Source: an uncultured Paracoccaceae bacterium (GTDB taxonomy: Bacteria > Pseudomonadota > Alphaproteobacteria > Rhodobacterales > Rhodobacteraceae). From it: 64,000 bases of DNA. This document shows positions 1 to 9,199 of the stretch, one piece after another. The DNA lies in contig CANNFE010000015.1 in NCBI GenBank assembly GCA_947503775.1, positions 1-64,000 on the forward strand. The letters run 5' to 3'. The notes beneath the pieces are model-generated. The model did no database searches. It saw only the letters and a program-made list of their open reading frames with translations, and had not been told where the DNA came from. The position numbers and the translations under genes were made by a program. The first letter of the stretch is position 1. Every line of letters begins with the position of its first letter.

Positions 1-249
1 GATCAGACATGTTCACCGCTCAGTTTTCCAGCCGTGAATCACGCTACTAAGCAGAAATCAATGGGTCCTGACCCTAGTGGGGGCGCTTCTATGGGGCATT
101 GCTTCGAAGCCGAGAGGTTAGGCAACTAGGCGGAATATCTAATGTAAGCTTACCCGCACATCACCCGTTCATCGTGCGAGAAACAGAACAATAGAACAAA
201 ACAAGAATTTTTTGATTTCGAGGTCTTGTAAGACTTCGTTTAGCACCCA
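1..249. other. gene-free left edge, AT-richer
   Basis: I see no convincing gene here. Stops occur often in the forward frames. An open reverse-strand frame (about 161-373) has no protein-like character and no ribosome binding site that I can defend. Base composition is lower in GC than the housekeeping genes further right, matching the reverse transcriptase gene that follows. At the extreme edge the reverse complement of positions 1-10 reads ATG TCT GAT, so a leftward gene could begin there, but ten bases cannot prove it. Confidence 0.5.
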
Positions 250-410
250 AATGAGGTGAGCCCCGGGGCAAAGGACCCGGATGAACCGTGTTAAGGACCG
301 CAAGCGCTATCTTCTGCGCGCGCGGCAGCCGGATCGGCGTGATGCATTTCATGTCGCATCCTTCCATGCACAATGTGGTTAATATATACCACGCTAGGTT
401 AACTCGTACC
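250..410 (+). ncRNA. candidate structured RNA upstream of the reverse transcriptase
   Basis: This stretch directly precedes the reverse transcriptase gene and contains several short hairpins: CCGGG/CCCGG (263-267 with 276-280), GATGC/GCATC (341-345 with 356-360) and GTGGT/ACCAC (375-379 with 388-392). Defence RTs of the DRT2 type, and retrons, are known to use an RNA encoded immediately upstream as template, so an RNA here is expected if the family call is right. One forward frame (positions equal to 2 mod 3) runs from 260 to 379 without a stop, 120 nt. No clear promoter was found. The RNA is inferred from position and foldability, not shown; its ends are guesses. Confidence 0.35.
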
Positions 411-415
411 GGAGA

Positions 416-1855
416 GTGCTGAAGCGCTTGTTGATGGGAGCTAGGTCAAATGGCCCGGGCATTCGAAGAACGGAATTCATTATGCCCGGGTTTTACCTAC
501 CATCGGAGAACGAGTTTGATCCTTCAGCAGATGATTTTGTTCTACGGTCGATCTCTAAGGAGCGTAGATATAGGCACTTTGACCTTCCACTAAGGGACGC
601 CTTTCAAGAGCAAGGCTTTGATTTTTCGAAGGAAATAGAGGTACACCGTTTCTTACCACTTATTGGATATACCGACACGACATGGCGATACATTCGAATA
701 AAAGACGGCGATGGTAGTTGGAAAAGAGGTCCAGACGGTAAATTCGAAAGGAGAGTAGTAAAAAAATCACGCCCTATCCGGTTTGCGAGTCATCGAGATG
801 CAGCGTATCTTCAAGCGTATGCCGCGTGTCTGAATAACTTCTACGAACGTGCACTTTCAGTAGACGGAACTTCAGGTTCAGTTCTTGCATACCGCAAGGG
901 CGGCGCAACCAACATCCATCATGCAAAGTCTTTGTTCGACGAAATTGTCGATCGTAGAGACTGCGTTGTTTTCGCTATGGATATCTCTGGATTCTTCGAT
1001 AATTTGGATCACTTACTTCTTCGCGATGAAGTCGCGGACTTATTAGGTGTGGCGCGGTTGGGTGGACACCATGGTACGGTATGGAAAAATATCACACGTT
1101 ATTCGTGGGTCGAGACCAGCGACCTAGATGAGCGGCTCGGCCGGCAAAGAGACGGAAAAGGTCGCGTTTGTTCTCCTCAAGACTTTTTAGCGCATGTCCA
1201 AGGTCGAAAGAACGGCCTGATTCGCAAGCACAAAGAGCGATTTGGAATTCCGCAAGGGACTCCGATATCAGGTCTATATGCAAATATTTATTTGCGTACT
1301 TTTGATCGTGAGATGAGGGAGTGGTGCACTCGACATCGAGGTTCGTACCGTCGCTATTCTGACGACATTGCTGTTGTTCTGCCCCTTCATGAAACCACAC
1401 CAGAAGTTGTTGCATCAGTTGAAGTGATGCTTGCGAAGTTCAATTTGAAGATGTCGGCGTCTAAGACAGAGATTGCGGAGTTTAGAGGCGCAATTCTCTC
1501 CTCTGATAAGCCTATTCAATATCTAGGTTTTACGTTTGACGGCAAGAAGACCCTAATCCGCGCGTCTTCACTTGATGCATATTTGGGGAAAATGCAGAGG
1601 AGTATTCATGCAAAACTTGTAGCTGCAAAGATGAATGAGATCCCATCTTTTAAGGTCTACCAGCGGGAACTGCGAAGTCGATACACTCATGCGGGCAAGC
1701 GACGCAACTTCATTAAGTACGCACACAAGGCCGCAGACATCATGAGCAGCCTTGAGATCAAACAACAGGTCAAACCTCATACAACTTGGTTTGAACGCGC
1801 GTGGAAACTTGAGGTTATCAAAGTGTACGGTGGGTTGGTGACAAACGACCCCTAG
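416..1855 (+). CDS. reverse transcriptase, probable antiviral DRT/UG type (DRT2-like)
   Basis: RNA-directed DNA polymerase. Numbering from the GTG at 416: the N-terminal part has an RYRHFDLPL segment (51-59) and a KSRPIRFASHRDAAY segment (117-131). The catalytic core follows: motif A FAMDISGFFDNLDH (186-199, catalytic Asp189), motif B GIPQGTPISGLYANIYL (277-293) and the catalytic YSDD (314-317, usually YADD), then YLGFTF. No maturase, endonuclease or integrase domain follows, which argues against a mobile group II intron. It stands alone next to gene-free DNA, as in single-gene DRT systems; from memory the N-terminal and motif A patterns fit DRT2 best, but DRT3, DRT9 or a retron RT cannot be excluded. 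Start is uncertain: GTG 416 (GGAG too close), ATG 434, or ATG 482, which has GGA seven bases upstream but sits in a 9-bp hairpin. Composition is about half GC, below its neighbours, suggesting acquisition by transfer. Confidence 0.85.
   Translation: MLKRLLMGARSNGPGIRRTEFIMPGFYLPSENEFDPSADDFVLRSISKERRYRHFDLPLRDAFQEQGFDFSKEIEVHRFLPLIGYTDTTWRYIRIKDGDGSWKRGPDGKFERRVVKKSRPIRFASHRDAAYLQAYAACLNNFYERALSVDGTSGSVLAYRKGGATNIHHAKSLFDEIVDRRDCVVFAMDISGFFDNLDHLLLRDEVADLLGVARLGGHHGTVWKNITRYSWVETSDLDERLGRQRDGKGRVCSPQDFLAHVQGRKNGLIRKHKERFGIPQGTPISGLYANIYLRTFDREMREWCTRHRGSYRRYSDDIAVVLPLHETTPEVVASVEVMLAKFNLKMSASKTEIAEFRGAILSSDKPIQYLGFTFDGKKTLIRASSLDAYLGKMQRSIHAKLVAAKMNEIPSFKVYQRELRSRYTHAGKRRNFIKYAHKAADIMSSLEIKQQVKPHTTWFERAWKLEVIKVYGGLVTNDP
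454..490 (+). repeat. 9-bp inverted repeat enclosing the ATG at 482
   Basis: CCCGGGCAT at 454-462 and ATGCCCGGG at 482-490 are exact reverse complements separated by 19 nt. As RNA they would form a strong GC-rich stem that buries the in-frame ATG at 482. If translation starts at 416 this is inside the coding region; if it starts at 482 the hairpin is the end of the leader and could be the 3' element of an upstream RNA or a translation switch. Confidence 0.6.
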
Positions 1856-1931
1856 TCGAAGCGCGCCGTACAATTAACACTACACGGCCTGCCGATGATG
1901 AGCAGTGTTGACAAAGACCTCATCGAGCGAG

Positions 1932-1952
1932 GCCCCGGCTCAAGGCCGGGGC
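1932..1952. repeat. REP-like GC palindrome
   Basis: GCCCCGGC (1932-1939), five-base spacer, GCCGGGGC (1945-1952): a perfect 8-bp stem. There is no following T-run, so it is not a classic terminator for the reverse transcriptase gene ending at 1855. Similar 'CCCGG...CCGGG' palindromes are scattered between genes in many Rhodobacteraceae, and another lies at 54280-54300. The rest of 1856-2093 contains no gene I can support. Confidence 0.5.
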
Positions 1953-2093
1953 GGCGTGGGGAGATGGGCTGGGGTCGCGGCGCAGCCAAGGCGGTTTCGG
2001 GATGTGGGCTGGGGTCAGGGCGCGGCGGGGGCGGTGCTCGGGAGGCGTGTCCGAGGGCGGTTGACGTAGCCAGCGGCTCGGGATGGGTCCGGG

Positions 2094-3590
<1,497 letters not shown>

Positions 3591-3619
3591 GTGGAAGCCT
3601 CCCTGTCTTTGGCGGGAGG

Positions 3620-4333
3620 TTAGCCGCGGAATCCGGTGGCCACCACGAACTTTTCCGAGCTGTCCGAGCGCGAGGCGGGCGGCTTGATATTGGCGACCTT
3701 GGTGAACTTCTGCTTGAGCAGTTTCTGAAGGTCCCCTTCGGCACCGCCCGCCAGGACCTTGGCGACGAAGGTGCCGCCCTCGGTGAGCGTGTCGAAGGCG
3801 AAATAGGCGGCCGCTTCGCAGAGCGCGATGATGCGCATATGGTCGGTCTGCTTGTGGCCCGAGGCGGAGGCGGCCATGTCGGACATGACGACATCGGCTT
3901 GTCCGTTGAGCCAGTCCTTCACCTTCTGGTCGGCGTCGTCCTCCATGAAATCGAGCTGGTGGATCTCAGCGCCGGGGATCGGTTCGACCTCTTGCAGATC
4001 GATGCCGAGGACGGTGCCTTGCGGCTTCTTGGGCTTGTCGCCAAGCGCGTTGACGCGGCGGACGGCAACCTGGCACCAGCCGCCGGGCGCGCAGCCCAGA
4101 TCAACGACGCGCGCGCCGGGGATGAGGAAGCCGACCTTGTCGTCCAGCTCGAGGATCTTGTAGGCCGCCCTGCCCCGGTAGCCTTCGGCATTGGCGCGTT
4201 TGACATACGGATCGTTGAGCTGCCGCTGGAGCCACAGCGTTGAGGAGAGCTTGCGCCCGCGGGCGGTCTTGACCTTGGTCTTGAGGTCCCGCTGTCCGCG
4301 TCCGGAGCTGTTCTTGGTGGGTTTGTTGGCCAT
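3620..4333 (-). CDS. rlmE: 23S rRNA 2'-O-ribose U2552 methyltransferase RlmE (FtsJ)
   Basis: SAM-dependent methyltransferase acting on the large-subunit rRNA A-loop. I set the start at the ATG at 4333 ([18 protein letters not shown]), giving 237 residues; the frame is open further upstream, but the extra part is not RlmE-like. Visible family features: [15 protein letters not shown] (catalytic Lys region), the SAM-binding [14 protein letters not shown], the acidic [17 protein letters not shown] and the C-terminal [12 protein letters not shown]. The basic N-terminal tail is typical of alphaproteobacterial RlmE. It is divergent from the monooxygenase gene at 4517 across 183 bp, and glpK follows it. 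Confidence 0.96.
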   Translation of the reverse strand: MANKPTKNSSGRGQRDLKTKVKTARGRKLSSTLWLQRQLNDPYVKRANAEGYRGRAAYKILELDDKVGFLIPGARVVDLGCAPGGWCQVAVRRVNALGDKPKKPQGTVLGIDLQEVEPIPGAEIHQLDFMEDDADQKVKDWLNGQADVVMSDMAASASGHKQTDHMRIIALCEAAAYFAFDTLTEGGTFVAKVLAGGAEGDLQKLLKQKFTKVANIKPPASRSDSSEKFVVATGFRG

Positions 4334-4516
4334 GGGGCAGAGATAGGGGAGTTGAGGCGGGATGGCGAGGGCGGCATGGAGGACACGTGGCGCGAGGCTA
4401 TTTCCAAGCCCTCCATTTCCGACTATTTTGGGCGGGTATCGATCGCAATCGACAGACAACGTGCTTTGCCGCAATGCCGCGCAAGGCGCCGACCCCACAG
4501 GCTTGGAGGCCGCCAG

Positions 4517-4828
4517 ATGTATATCGCCATGAACCGCTTTACCGTCCCGTCAGGCAATGCCGAGGCGTTCGAGGATCTGTGGCTGGGCCGCGACAGTCAC
4601 CTCAAGGGTCTGCCGGGCTTTGTCGAGTTCCACATGCTCAAGGGTCCCGAGACGGATGGGCGGATCCTGTATTCCTCGCATACCGTCTGGGAGAGCGAGG
4701 ATCATTTCGCCGGCTGGACCAAGAGCGAGGCCTTCCGCGCGGCGCATAAGGATGCGGGGCAGAGCAAAAAGCTTTATGAAGGGGCTCCGGTGTTCGAGGG
4801 ATTTACCGCAATCCAGTCGATTTCGTGA
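4517..4828 (+). CDS. antibiotic biosynthesis monooxygenase (ABM) domain protein, HmoA/IsdG-like
   Basis: Small 103-residue single ABM-domain protein ([20 protein letters not shown]...). It has the ferredoxin-like beta-alpha-beta pattern with [10 protein letters not shown] and a [21 protein letters not shown] helix, as in IsdG/HmoA-type proteins, some of which open haem to release iron. The start is ATG 4517, with GGAGG at 4505-4509, 7 bases upstream; the frame extends further 5' but without family similarity. Function beyond the fold is an inference: haem degradation is possible, quinol monooxygenase or detoxification roles are equally open. Confidence 0.85.
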   Translation: MYIAMNRFTVPSGNAEAFEDLWLGRDSHLKGLPGFVEFHMLKGPETDGRILYSSHTVWESEDHFAGWTKSEAFRAAHKDAGQSKKLYEGAPVFEGFTAIQSIS

Positions 4829-4936
4829 AGGGGGTTCAGTTTGGATAGCGTAATACAGACCATGTTGGACCAAGTTCCTGATCCCAGCTTAGAAGGCGGA
4901 GCGCTGGCAATGCACCGTCGCAAAGCGCCGGATAGC

Positions 4937-5707
4937 CTAGTTTCGACATGGAATTCTGACTTCGATGCGCTCGCTGCCGTTGCGTTGCGTGATCGAGCAG
5001 CGGGGCTCTATAACGCCCTCGAGAAGCGGCCCGGCCTGACCCCCTATTTTCAGGCGATCCTGAAGTTCGGCGCGAATTATCAAATCCGCGTCATACGAAT
5101 GCGCAACGACCATTAGGTCGAATTGACCATTCTCTGTCTCGGTTGCGGAGTGCAACATCACGTCGACATCACGGTACCCCATGTCAGGCGTCGGATCTCG
5201 GTTCGCCATAACATGACGCAGGCCTCCACGCGGGACCGAAAACGCGATCAGTTCACCAGGTGACCAAGAGCTAACAAGCTCGTTGTCTAGATCCATCCTT
5301 ATCGTCAGCCGTCTCATCCGTGGCGCAAGCCGGATCGCGGCCCCCCTATCCGCGCCCTCCCTGCGAAGGCTTACGGTCTCGGGATCGGGATCGCTGGTCT
5401 TTTGATAGTGTACGTCGCCCTTTGCCCGATACCGCGCAATTTCCGCAGCACCCCGGTTCGAAAGCTCTATGAATGTCACATTGTTCTGCGTGCCCAGAAC
5501 AAAGCCATTGGTATATGGTATCTTTTTTGGAACACCGCCATCTCTGAACATGAACTCGACCGTCGCGCCCATAGGGATCAGAGGCCGCGTCTTATCAACA
5601 ACGAACGCAACCGATTTCCGGTCGAGGGCAACGTCCAGCAGGTCTTTCGCATAGGATGGGCTGCACAGAAGCATGAGCCAAATGGCGGTCCATTTCAGAT
5701 TAACCAT
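4937..5707 (-). CDS. secreted protein of unknown function
   Basis: A 256-residue protein. It starts at ATG 5707 with GGGAG about 8 bases upstream and has a clear signal peptide, MVNLKWTAIWLMLLCSPSYA. I do not recognise the mature part; it alternates short beta-like stretches with charged turns and has two cysteines near the C-terminus (EPRCSITQ, VRIPCRN) that could form a disulfide. Base composition is lower in GC than the flanking housekeeping genes. Its 5' end overlaps an upstream open fragment (5695-5916) on the same strand, suggesting a former two-gene unit. Forward-strand open reading through 4841-5116 is antisense to it and was not accepted. Confidence 0.65.
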   Translation of the reverse strand: MVNLKWTAIWLMLLCSPSYAKDLLDVALDRKSVAFVVDKTRPLIPMGATVEFMFRDGGVPKKIPYTNGFVLGTQNNVTFIELSNRGAAEIARYRAKGDVHYQKTSDPDPETVSLRREGADRGAAIRLAPRMRRLTIRMDLDNELVSSWSPGELIAFSVPRGGLRHVMANRDPTPDMGYRDVDVMLHSATETENGQFDLMVVAHSYDADLIIRAELQDRLKIGGQAGPLLEGVIEPRCSITQRNGSERIEVRIPCRN

Positions 5708-5916
5708 GACTTTGTCTCCCGCGTGCAGCGCATGCGCTCTTTGAATAGTGTGACGGCGTAGCTGTAATGATACTTTTGGTCTTTCACAGTCAGGCTTTGA
5801 TTTTGCTTTGTCCAGATGCCACTGCAGACATACCAAGAGCCTGACGCCGCGTCCTTATTTTGCTCGCCGAGAAAAAGCTGAGTAATATCTCCGAGGTTGA
5901 CTTGACCGAGCCTCAC
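5695..5916 (-). pseudogene. small or truncated gene overlapping the secreted protein gene
   Basis: An open frame readable from a GTG at 5916 (73 residues) ends in a stop at 5695, overlapping the downstream gene's start by 13 nt, the kind of overlap seen between co-translated genes. The peptide (KDAASGSWYVCSGIWTKQNQ, then VKDQKYHYSYAVTLFKE) looks protein-like, but there is no signal peptide and the frame continues upstream into the reverse complement of the LysE gene, where it loses protein character. I read it as either a short gene or a 5'-truncated remnant. No function can be assigned. Confidence 0.35.
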
Positions 5917-5964
5917 GCGAACGATGCGATAAGGCTGTTTGTGTAGGATATGAAGGACGTCGCG

Positions 5965-6585
5965 ATGACTCTGGCAGGAGCTTTCGCCCTCTTCGGTGTC
6001 ATGATTGCCCTCGCCGCACTTCCCAGTTCGAGCGTGTTGCTGGTGGTGGCTCAATCGGGCTCGAGAGGGGTTCGGAGCGGGGTGGCGGCGGCGCTTGGGG
6101 TTGTGGCCGGGGATCTGGTCTTCGTAATGCTGGCCGTGTTGGGGATGACGGCTTTGGCGGAGCAGATGGGGGCGGTCTTTGCGGTTCTGAAATACCTTGC
6201 GGCGGGGTATTTGATCTGGTTGGGGATCGGGCTTTTGCGGAGCCTGAGGGAGACGGCGGCTGTGGCCCCTCCTCCGGTGCGAGCGCGGGGGTTGGTGGCG
6301 AGCTTTGGATCAGGTCTTCTTTTGACGCTTGGCGATCTGAAGGCGATCTTTTTCTACGCCAGTTTGCTGCCTGCCTTTCTCGACCTCACGGCTTTGACGG
6401 CGGTGGATGTCTGGATCCTCATTGCGATCACGGTGCTCGCCGTGGGCGGGGTGAAGGTGGCCTACGCGCTTGGCGCCGGGCGGGCGTCGGGGCTGGCGCA
6501 GCGGTTTGCGCTGGAGCGGCCACTGAAGGGCGCGTCGGGCGGGCTGATGATCGGGGCCGGAGCCTACCTGCTGGTGCGGGACTAG
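5965..6585 (+). CDS. LysE/RhtB family amino-acid exporter
   Basis: A 206-residue hydrophobic inner-membrane protein of about six helices with the LysE pattern. The first helix (MTLAGAFALFGVMIALAALP) leads to SSSVLLVVAQSGSRGVRSG, then a GVVAGDLVFV segment and a LKYLAAGYLIWLGIGLLR helix. It probably exports an amino acid or related metabolite by proton exchange; the substrate cannot be read. I prefer ATG 5965 (AAGGA at 5953-5957) over ATG 5950. It converges on and overlaps ppx by 4 bp. Confidence 0.85.
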   Translation: MTLAGAFALFGVMIALAALPSSSVLLVVAQSGSRGVRSGVAAALGVVAGDLVFVMLAVLGMTALAEQMGAVFAVLKYLAAGYLIWLGIGLLRSLRETAAVAPPPVRARGLVASFGSGLLLTLGDLKAIFFYASLLPAFLDLTALTAVDVWILIAITVLAVGGVKVAYALGAGRASGLAQRFALERPLKGASGGLMIGAGAYLLVRD

Positions 6586-7694
6586 TAGGGGCCGTCCTCG
6601 AGCACGCCGTCGGCGGACATCTGGGCATAAAGCAGGCCCTCGCGCAGGCCTCGGTCGGCGACGGACATCCGGTCGGTGGGCCAGAGCCGCATGAGCGCCT
6701 GCAGGATCGCGGCGCCCGACATGATAAGCGCTTGCCGGTCGCGCCCGATGCGCGGATCGGCGCGGCGGCCCGCGGGGCCCATGGAGATGTAGTTGGAGAT
6801 CACCGTGTCGATCTGGTCGGAGGTCATGCGCAGCCCGTCGACCTTGGTCCGGTCATAGCGGCGCAGGCCAAGATGGGAGGCGGCGACGGTCGTGACAGTG
6901 CCGGAGGTGCCGATGATCTGGAAGCCCTCGCGCACCTGTTCGGAGGCATAGGGGGCGAAATCGGCGAGCTTTTCCTCGAAAAACCAGCTCATCAGGGCGA
7001 AGCGGCCGGTGTCGTCCTCCACATCGGCGAACTGGTCGCGGAGCGTGGCGACGCCCAAGGGGACAGAGATCCAGTCGACGACCTTGGCCGCCGGAAAGGG
7101 CCCGGTATCCTGGCGAAAGCCGGAATGGAGCCGCATGATCGCGCGGGGGCGGTCGGGCTTGGGCACCTTGGTCAGGTCGATCCAGACCAGCTCGGTCGAG
7201 CCGCCGCCGATATCGACGACGAGCAGCTGCTCGGTCTTGGTGGAGACGAGCGGCGCGCAGGAGATGACGGCCAGGCGCGCCTCCTCCTCGGGTTCGATGA
7301 TGTCGAGCATCAGGCCGGTCTCGCGCCGGACCTGATCGATGAACTGGGCGGAATTGGCGGCCCGGCGGCAGGCCTCGGTCGCGACAAGGCGCATCCGGCT
7401 GACCTTGTGGCGGTTGAGCTTCTGGCGGCAGATGCGGATCGCATTGACCGTGCGGCCCATAGAGGCACGGCTGAGGCGGCCCGAATTTTCGAGCCCCGAT
7501 CCCAGCTGCACATTCTTGGAGAAGCTGTCCACGACATGGAACTGGCTGCCCTTGGGATGGGCAATCAGCATGCGGCAGCTATTCGTTCCCAGATCGAGCG
7601 CCGCGTAGAGGGCGTTCGGGTCAGGTTGTTTCGGCGCGGGGCTCTCGACCGGTTTCGGGAATGCGCCCGCGCTGTCGGGACGCCTGGGCGCCAT
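6582..7694 (-). CDS. Ppx/GppA family phosphatase
   Basis: Exopolyphosphatase/guanosine pentaphosphate phosphohydrolase family enzyme, a regulator of polyphosphate or (p)ppGpp levels in the cytoplasm. Motifs of the ASKHA fold are plain: ALYAALDLGTNSCRMLIA near the N-terminus, LVATEACRRAANS, the acidic EPEEEARLAV, and VVDIGGGSTELVWIDL for phosphate binding; GTSGTVTTVAA and YDRTKVDGLRM follow. The start is set at ATG 7694 (370 residues), which has GGAGGG at an ideal distance; ATG 7709 would place that sequence inside the gene. Many Rhodobacteraceae carry this gene next to rlmE; here about 2.2 kb of other genes lie between them. Confidence 0.92.
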   Translation of the reverse strand: MAPRRPDSAGAFPKPVESPAPKQPDPNALYAALDLGTNSCRMLIAHPKGSQFHVVDSFSKNVQLGSGLENSGRLSRASMGRTVNAIRICRQKLNRHKVSRMRLVATEACRRAANSAQFIDQVRRETGLMLDIIEPEEEARLAVISCAPLVSTKTEQLLVVDIGGGSTELVWIDLTKVPKPDRPRAIMRLHSGFRQDTGPFPAAKVVDWISVPLGVATLRDQFADVEDDTGRFALMSWFFEEKLADFAPYASEQVREGFQIIGTSGTVTTVAASHLGLRRYDRTKVDGLRMTSDQIDTVISNYISMGPAGRRADPRIGRDRQALIMSGAAILQALMRLWPTDRMSVADRGLREGLLYAQMSADGVLEDGPY

Positions 7695-7944
7695 CGTCGC
7701 GCCCTCCATTTCAAGTTAAATTAAGACTATGTCACTCGCGCCGTTCGATCAAGCCGTCGCGACCTGAAAGCTGACCGGCTCAGGATCGTCATGAGAGACT
7801 TTCATCTGCCGCAAGGTGGATCTTTGCAGGCCGCACTGGCATGCCGGAGCGGGCAAAGGTCGCTCTGCCTCGGTGGCGTGTCGATATCGGGCCACGGCGC
7901 GCCCGGTTCAGCGGATAGGACTAGGAAACCAGAGGAAGGGAATC

Positions 7945-8244
7945 ATGAGCGAGATCACCGTTGTCTACTGGCGCGACATACCGGCGCAGGTCATCGCGGG
8001 ATCGGGACGGCGGGCGGCGAAGGTGCCTCTGCCTGAGCGGTTCGAACAGGCGATTGACCGCGCCGCGATGAAAAGCGGGGCGGCGGGCACGGATGCGTAT
8101 CTCGCCGAGTGGCGCAAGGGACCGGTGGATCTGCCCGGGGACGCTCCGCTGACGGTGGAGGATGCGGCGGCGCGGATCGAGGCCCATTACGATACGGGCC
8201 GGATCAAGGCGCTGATCGACGGCAACGGATGGGCTGCCTCATGA
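7945..8244 (+). CDS. small PF13769-type ('virulence factor') protein of the C1 trio
   Basis: A 99-residue protein beginning MSEITVVYWRDIPAQVIAG at ATG 7945, with AGGAAGG about 5-6 bases upstream. It matches my recollection of the short conserved 'virulence factor' domain that in alphaproteobacteria nearly always sits next to a MetF-like reductase and a methyl-THF:corrinoid methyltransferase, exactly as here; the family name is historical. It is likely an accessory to methyl-group transfer, but no catalytic residues can be claimed. First gene of a three-gene operon (22-bp gap to the next). The 250 bp between it and ppx was checked for a cobalamin riboswitch and none was recognised. Confidence 0.8.
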   Translation: MSEITVVYWRDIPAQVIAGSGRRAAKVPLPERFEQAIDRAAMKSGAAGTDAYLAEWRKGPVDLPGDAPLTVEDAAARIEAHYDTGRIKALIDGNGWAAS

Positions 8245-8266
8245 GACCGATGCGAAAGGGATCCGC

Positions 8267-9199
8267 ATGGCGTTTTTGAAGTTCAGGAAGACCGATGTGG
8301 AGCGCCCTGCCCCGGTGCAGCCCGAGCTGCCGGAGTTCATCAAGGGCTTTTCGATCGAGGTGATGCCGCGGACGGCGGCCAAGATCGAAAGCTTCTCCGC
8401 GCTGCTGCCGCAGGGCACCCGGGTTTATATCGCGCATCTCGAAGGCACGCCGGTCGAGGATATGGTGGCGACGGCCAAGCGGATTGCAGGTGAAGGCTTT
8501 AAGGTGATGCCGCATTTTCCGGCGCGGATCATCAAGGACCGCGCCACGCTCGAGGACTGGATCGCCCGCTATCAGGGCGAGGCCGGCGTCGATCAGGCGC
8601 TGGTTCTAGCGGGCGGGATCGGTGCGCCAGCGGGCGATTTCGACAACTCGATGGAGCTGCTGGAGAGCGGCTGCTTTGACCGCGCCGGGTTCAAACGGTT
8701 GCATGTGGCGGGCCATCCCGAGGGCAACCGGGATATCGATCCGGATGGCGGGGATGCGGCGGTGTCCGAGGCGCTGCGCTGGAAGCAGGCGTTTTCGGAG
8801 CGCACGGATGCCGCGATGGCGATCACGACGCAGTTCTGTTTCGAGGCGGGTCCGGTCATTGCCTGGGCGACGGGCTTGCGCGCCGCCGGGATCGATCTGC
8901 CGGTGCATATCGGCGTGGCGGGACCGGCCAAGCTGCAGACGCTGATCAAGTTCGCGATTGCCTGCGGCGTTGGGCCGTCCCTGTCGGTTCTGCAAAAGCG
9001 GGCGATGGATGTCACCAAGCTGCTGACCCCCTATGAGCCCACCGACTTCGTCAGCGAATTGGCCGCTTACCGTGCCGCCCATCCGGATTTCGCGATCACG
9101 CACCTTCACCTTTTCCCCCTTGGCGGGATCACGGCGAGCGCCGACTGGGCCCGGGTCCATGGCGCGGCCGAGACCGCTGCAACAGCGAGTGCCTTATGA
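8267..9199 (+). CDS. methylenetetrahydrofolate reductase (MetF-like)
   Basis: A 310-residue TIM-barrel reductase interconverting methylene-THF and methyl-THF. Features: FSIEVMPRTAAKIE (the barrel strand with the proton-donor Glu position), GTRVYIAHLEGTP, KVMPHFPARIIKD, LVLAGGIGAPAGDF, HVAGHPEGN and a late ITTQFCFEAGPVIAW strand. It is the divergent short type found beside corrinoid methyltransferases rather than the classical methionine-pathway MetF. It overlaps the following methyltransferase gene by 4 bp, so the two are translationally coupled. The inferred role is to oxidise methyl-THF formed from methylated amines or betaines, feeding C1 metabolism. Confidence 0.9.
   Translation: MAFLKFRKTDVERPAPVQPELPEFIKGFSIEVMPRTAAKIESFSALLPQGTRVYIAHLEGTPVEDMVATAKRIAGEGFKVMPHFPARIIKDRATLEDWIARYQGEAGVDQALVLAGGIGAPAGDFDNSMELLESGCFDRAGFKRLHVAGHPEGNRDIDPDGGDAAVSEALRWKQAFSERTDAAMAITTQFCFEAGPVIAWATGLRAAGIDLPVHIGVAGPAKLQTLIKFAIACGVGPSLSVLQKRAMDVTKLLTPYEPTDFVSELAAYRAAHPDFAITHLHLFPLGGITASADWARVHGAAETAATASAL

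Noticed and set aside
4841-5116. Forward frame of 91 codons after the ABM gene
   Set aside because: Starts with TTG, lacks a good ribosome site and is largely antisense to a gene with a signal peptide and good start.
7710-7944. Possible cobalamin or SAM riboswitch before the C1 trio
   Set aside because: A GCACTGGCA string recalls the B12 box, but the other conserved blocks are missing.
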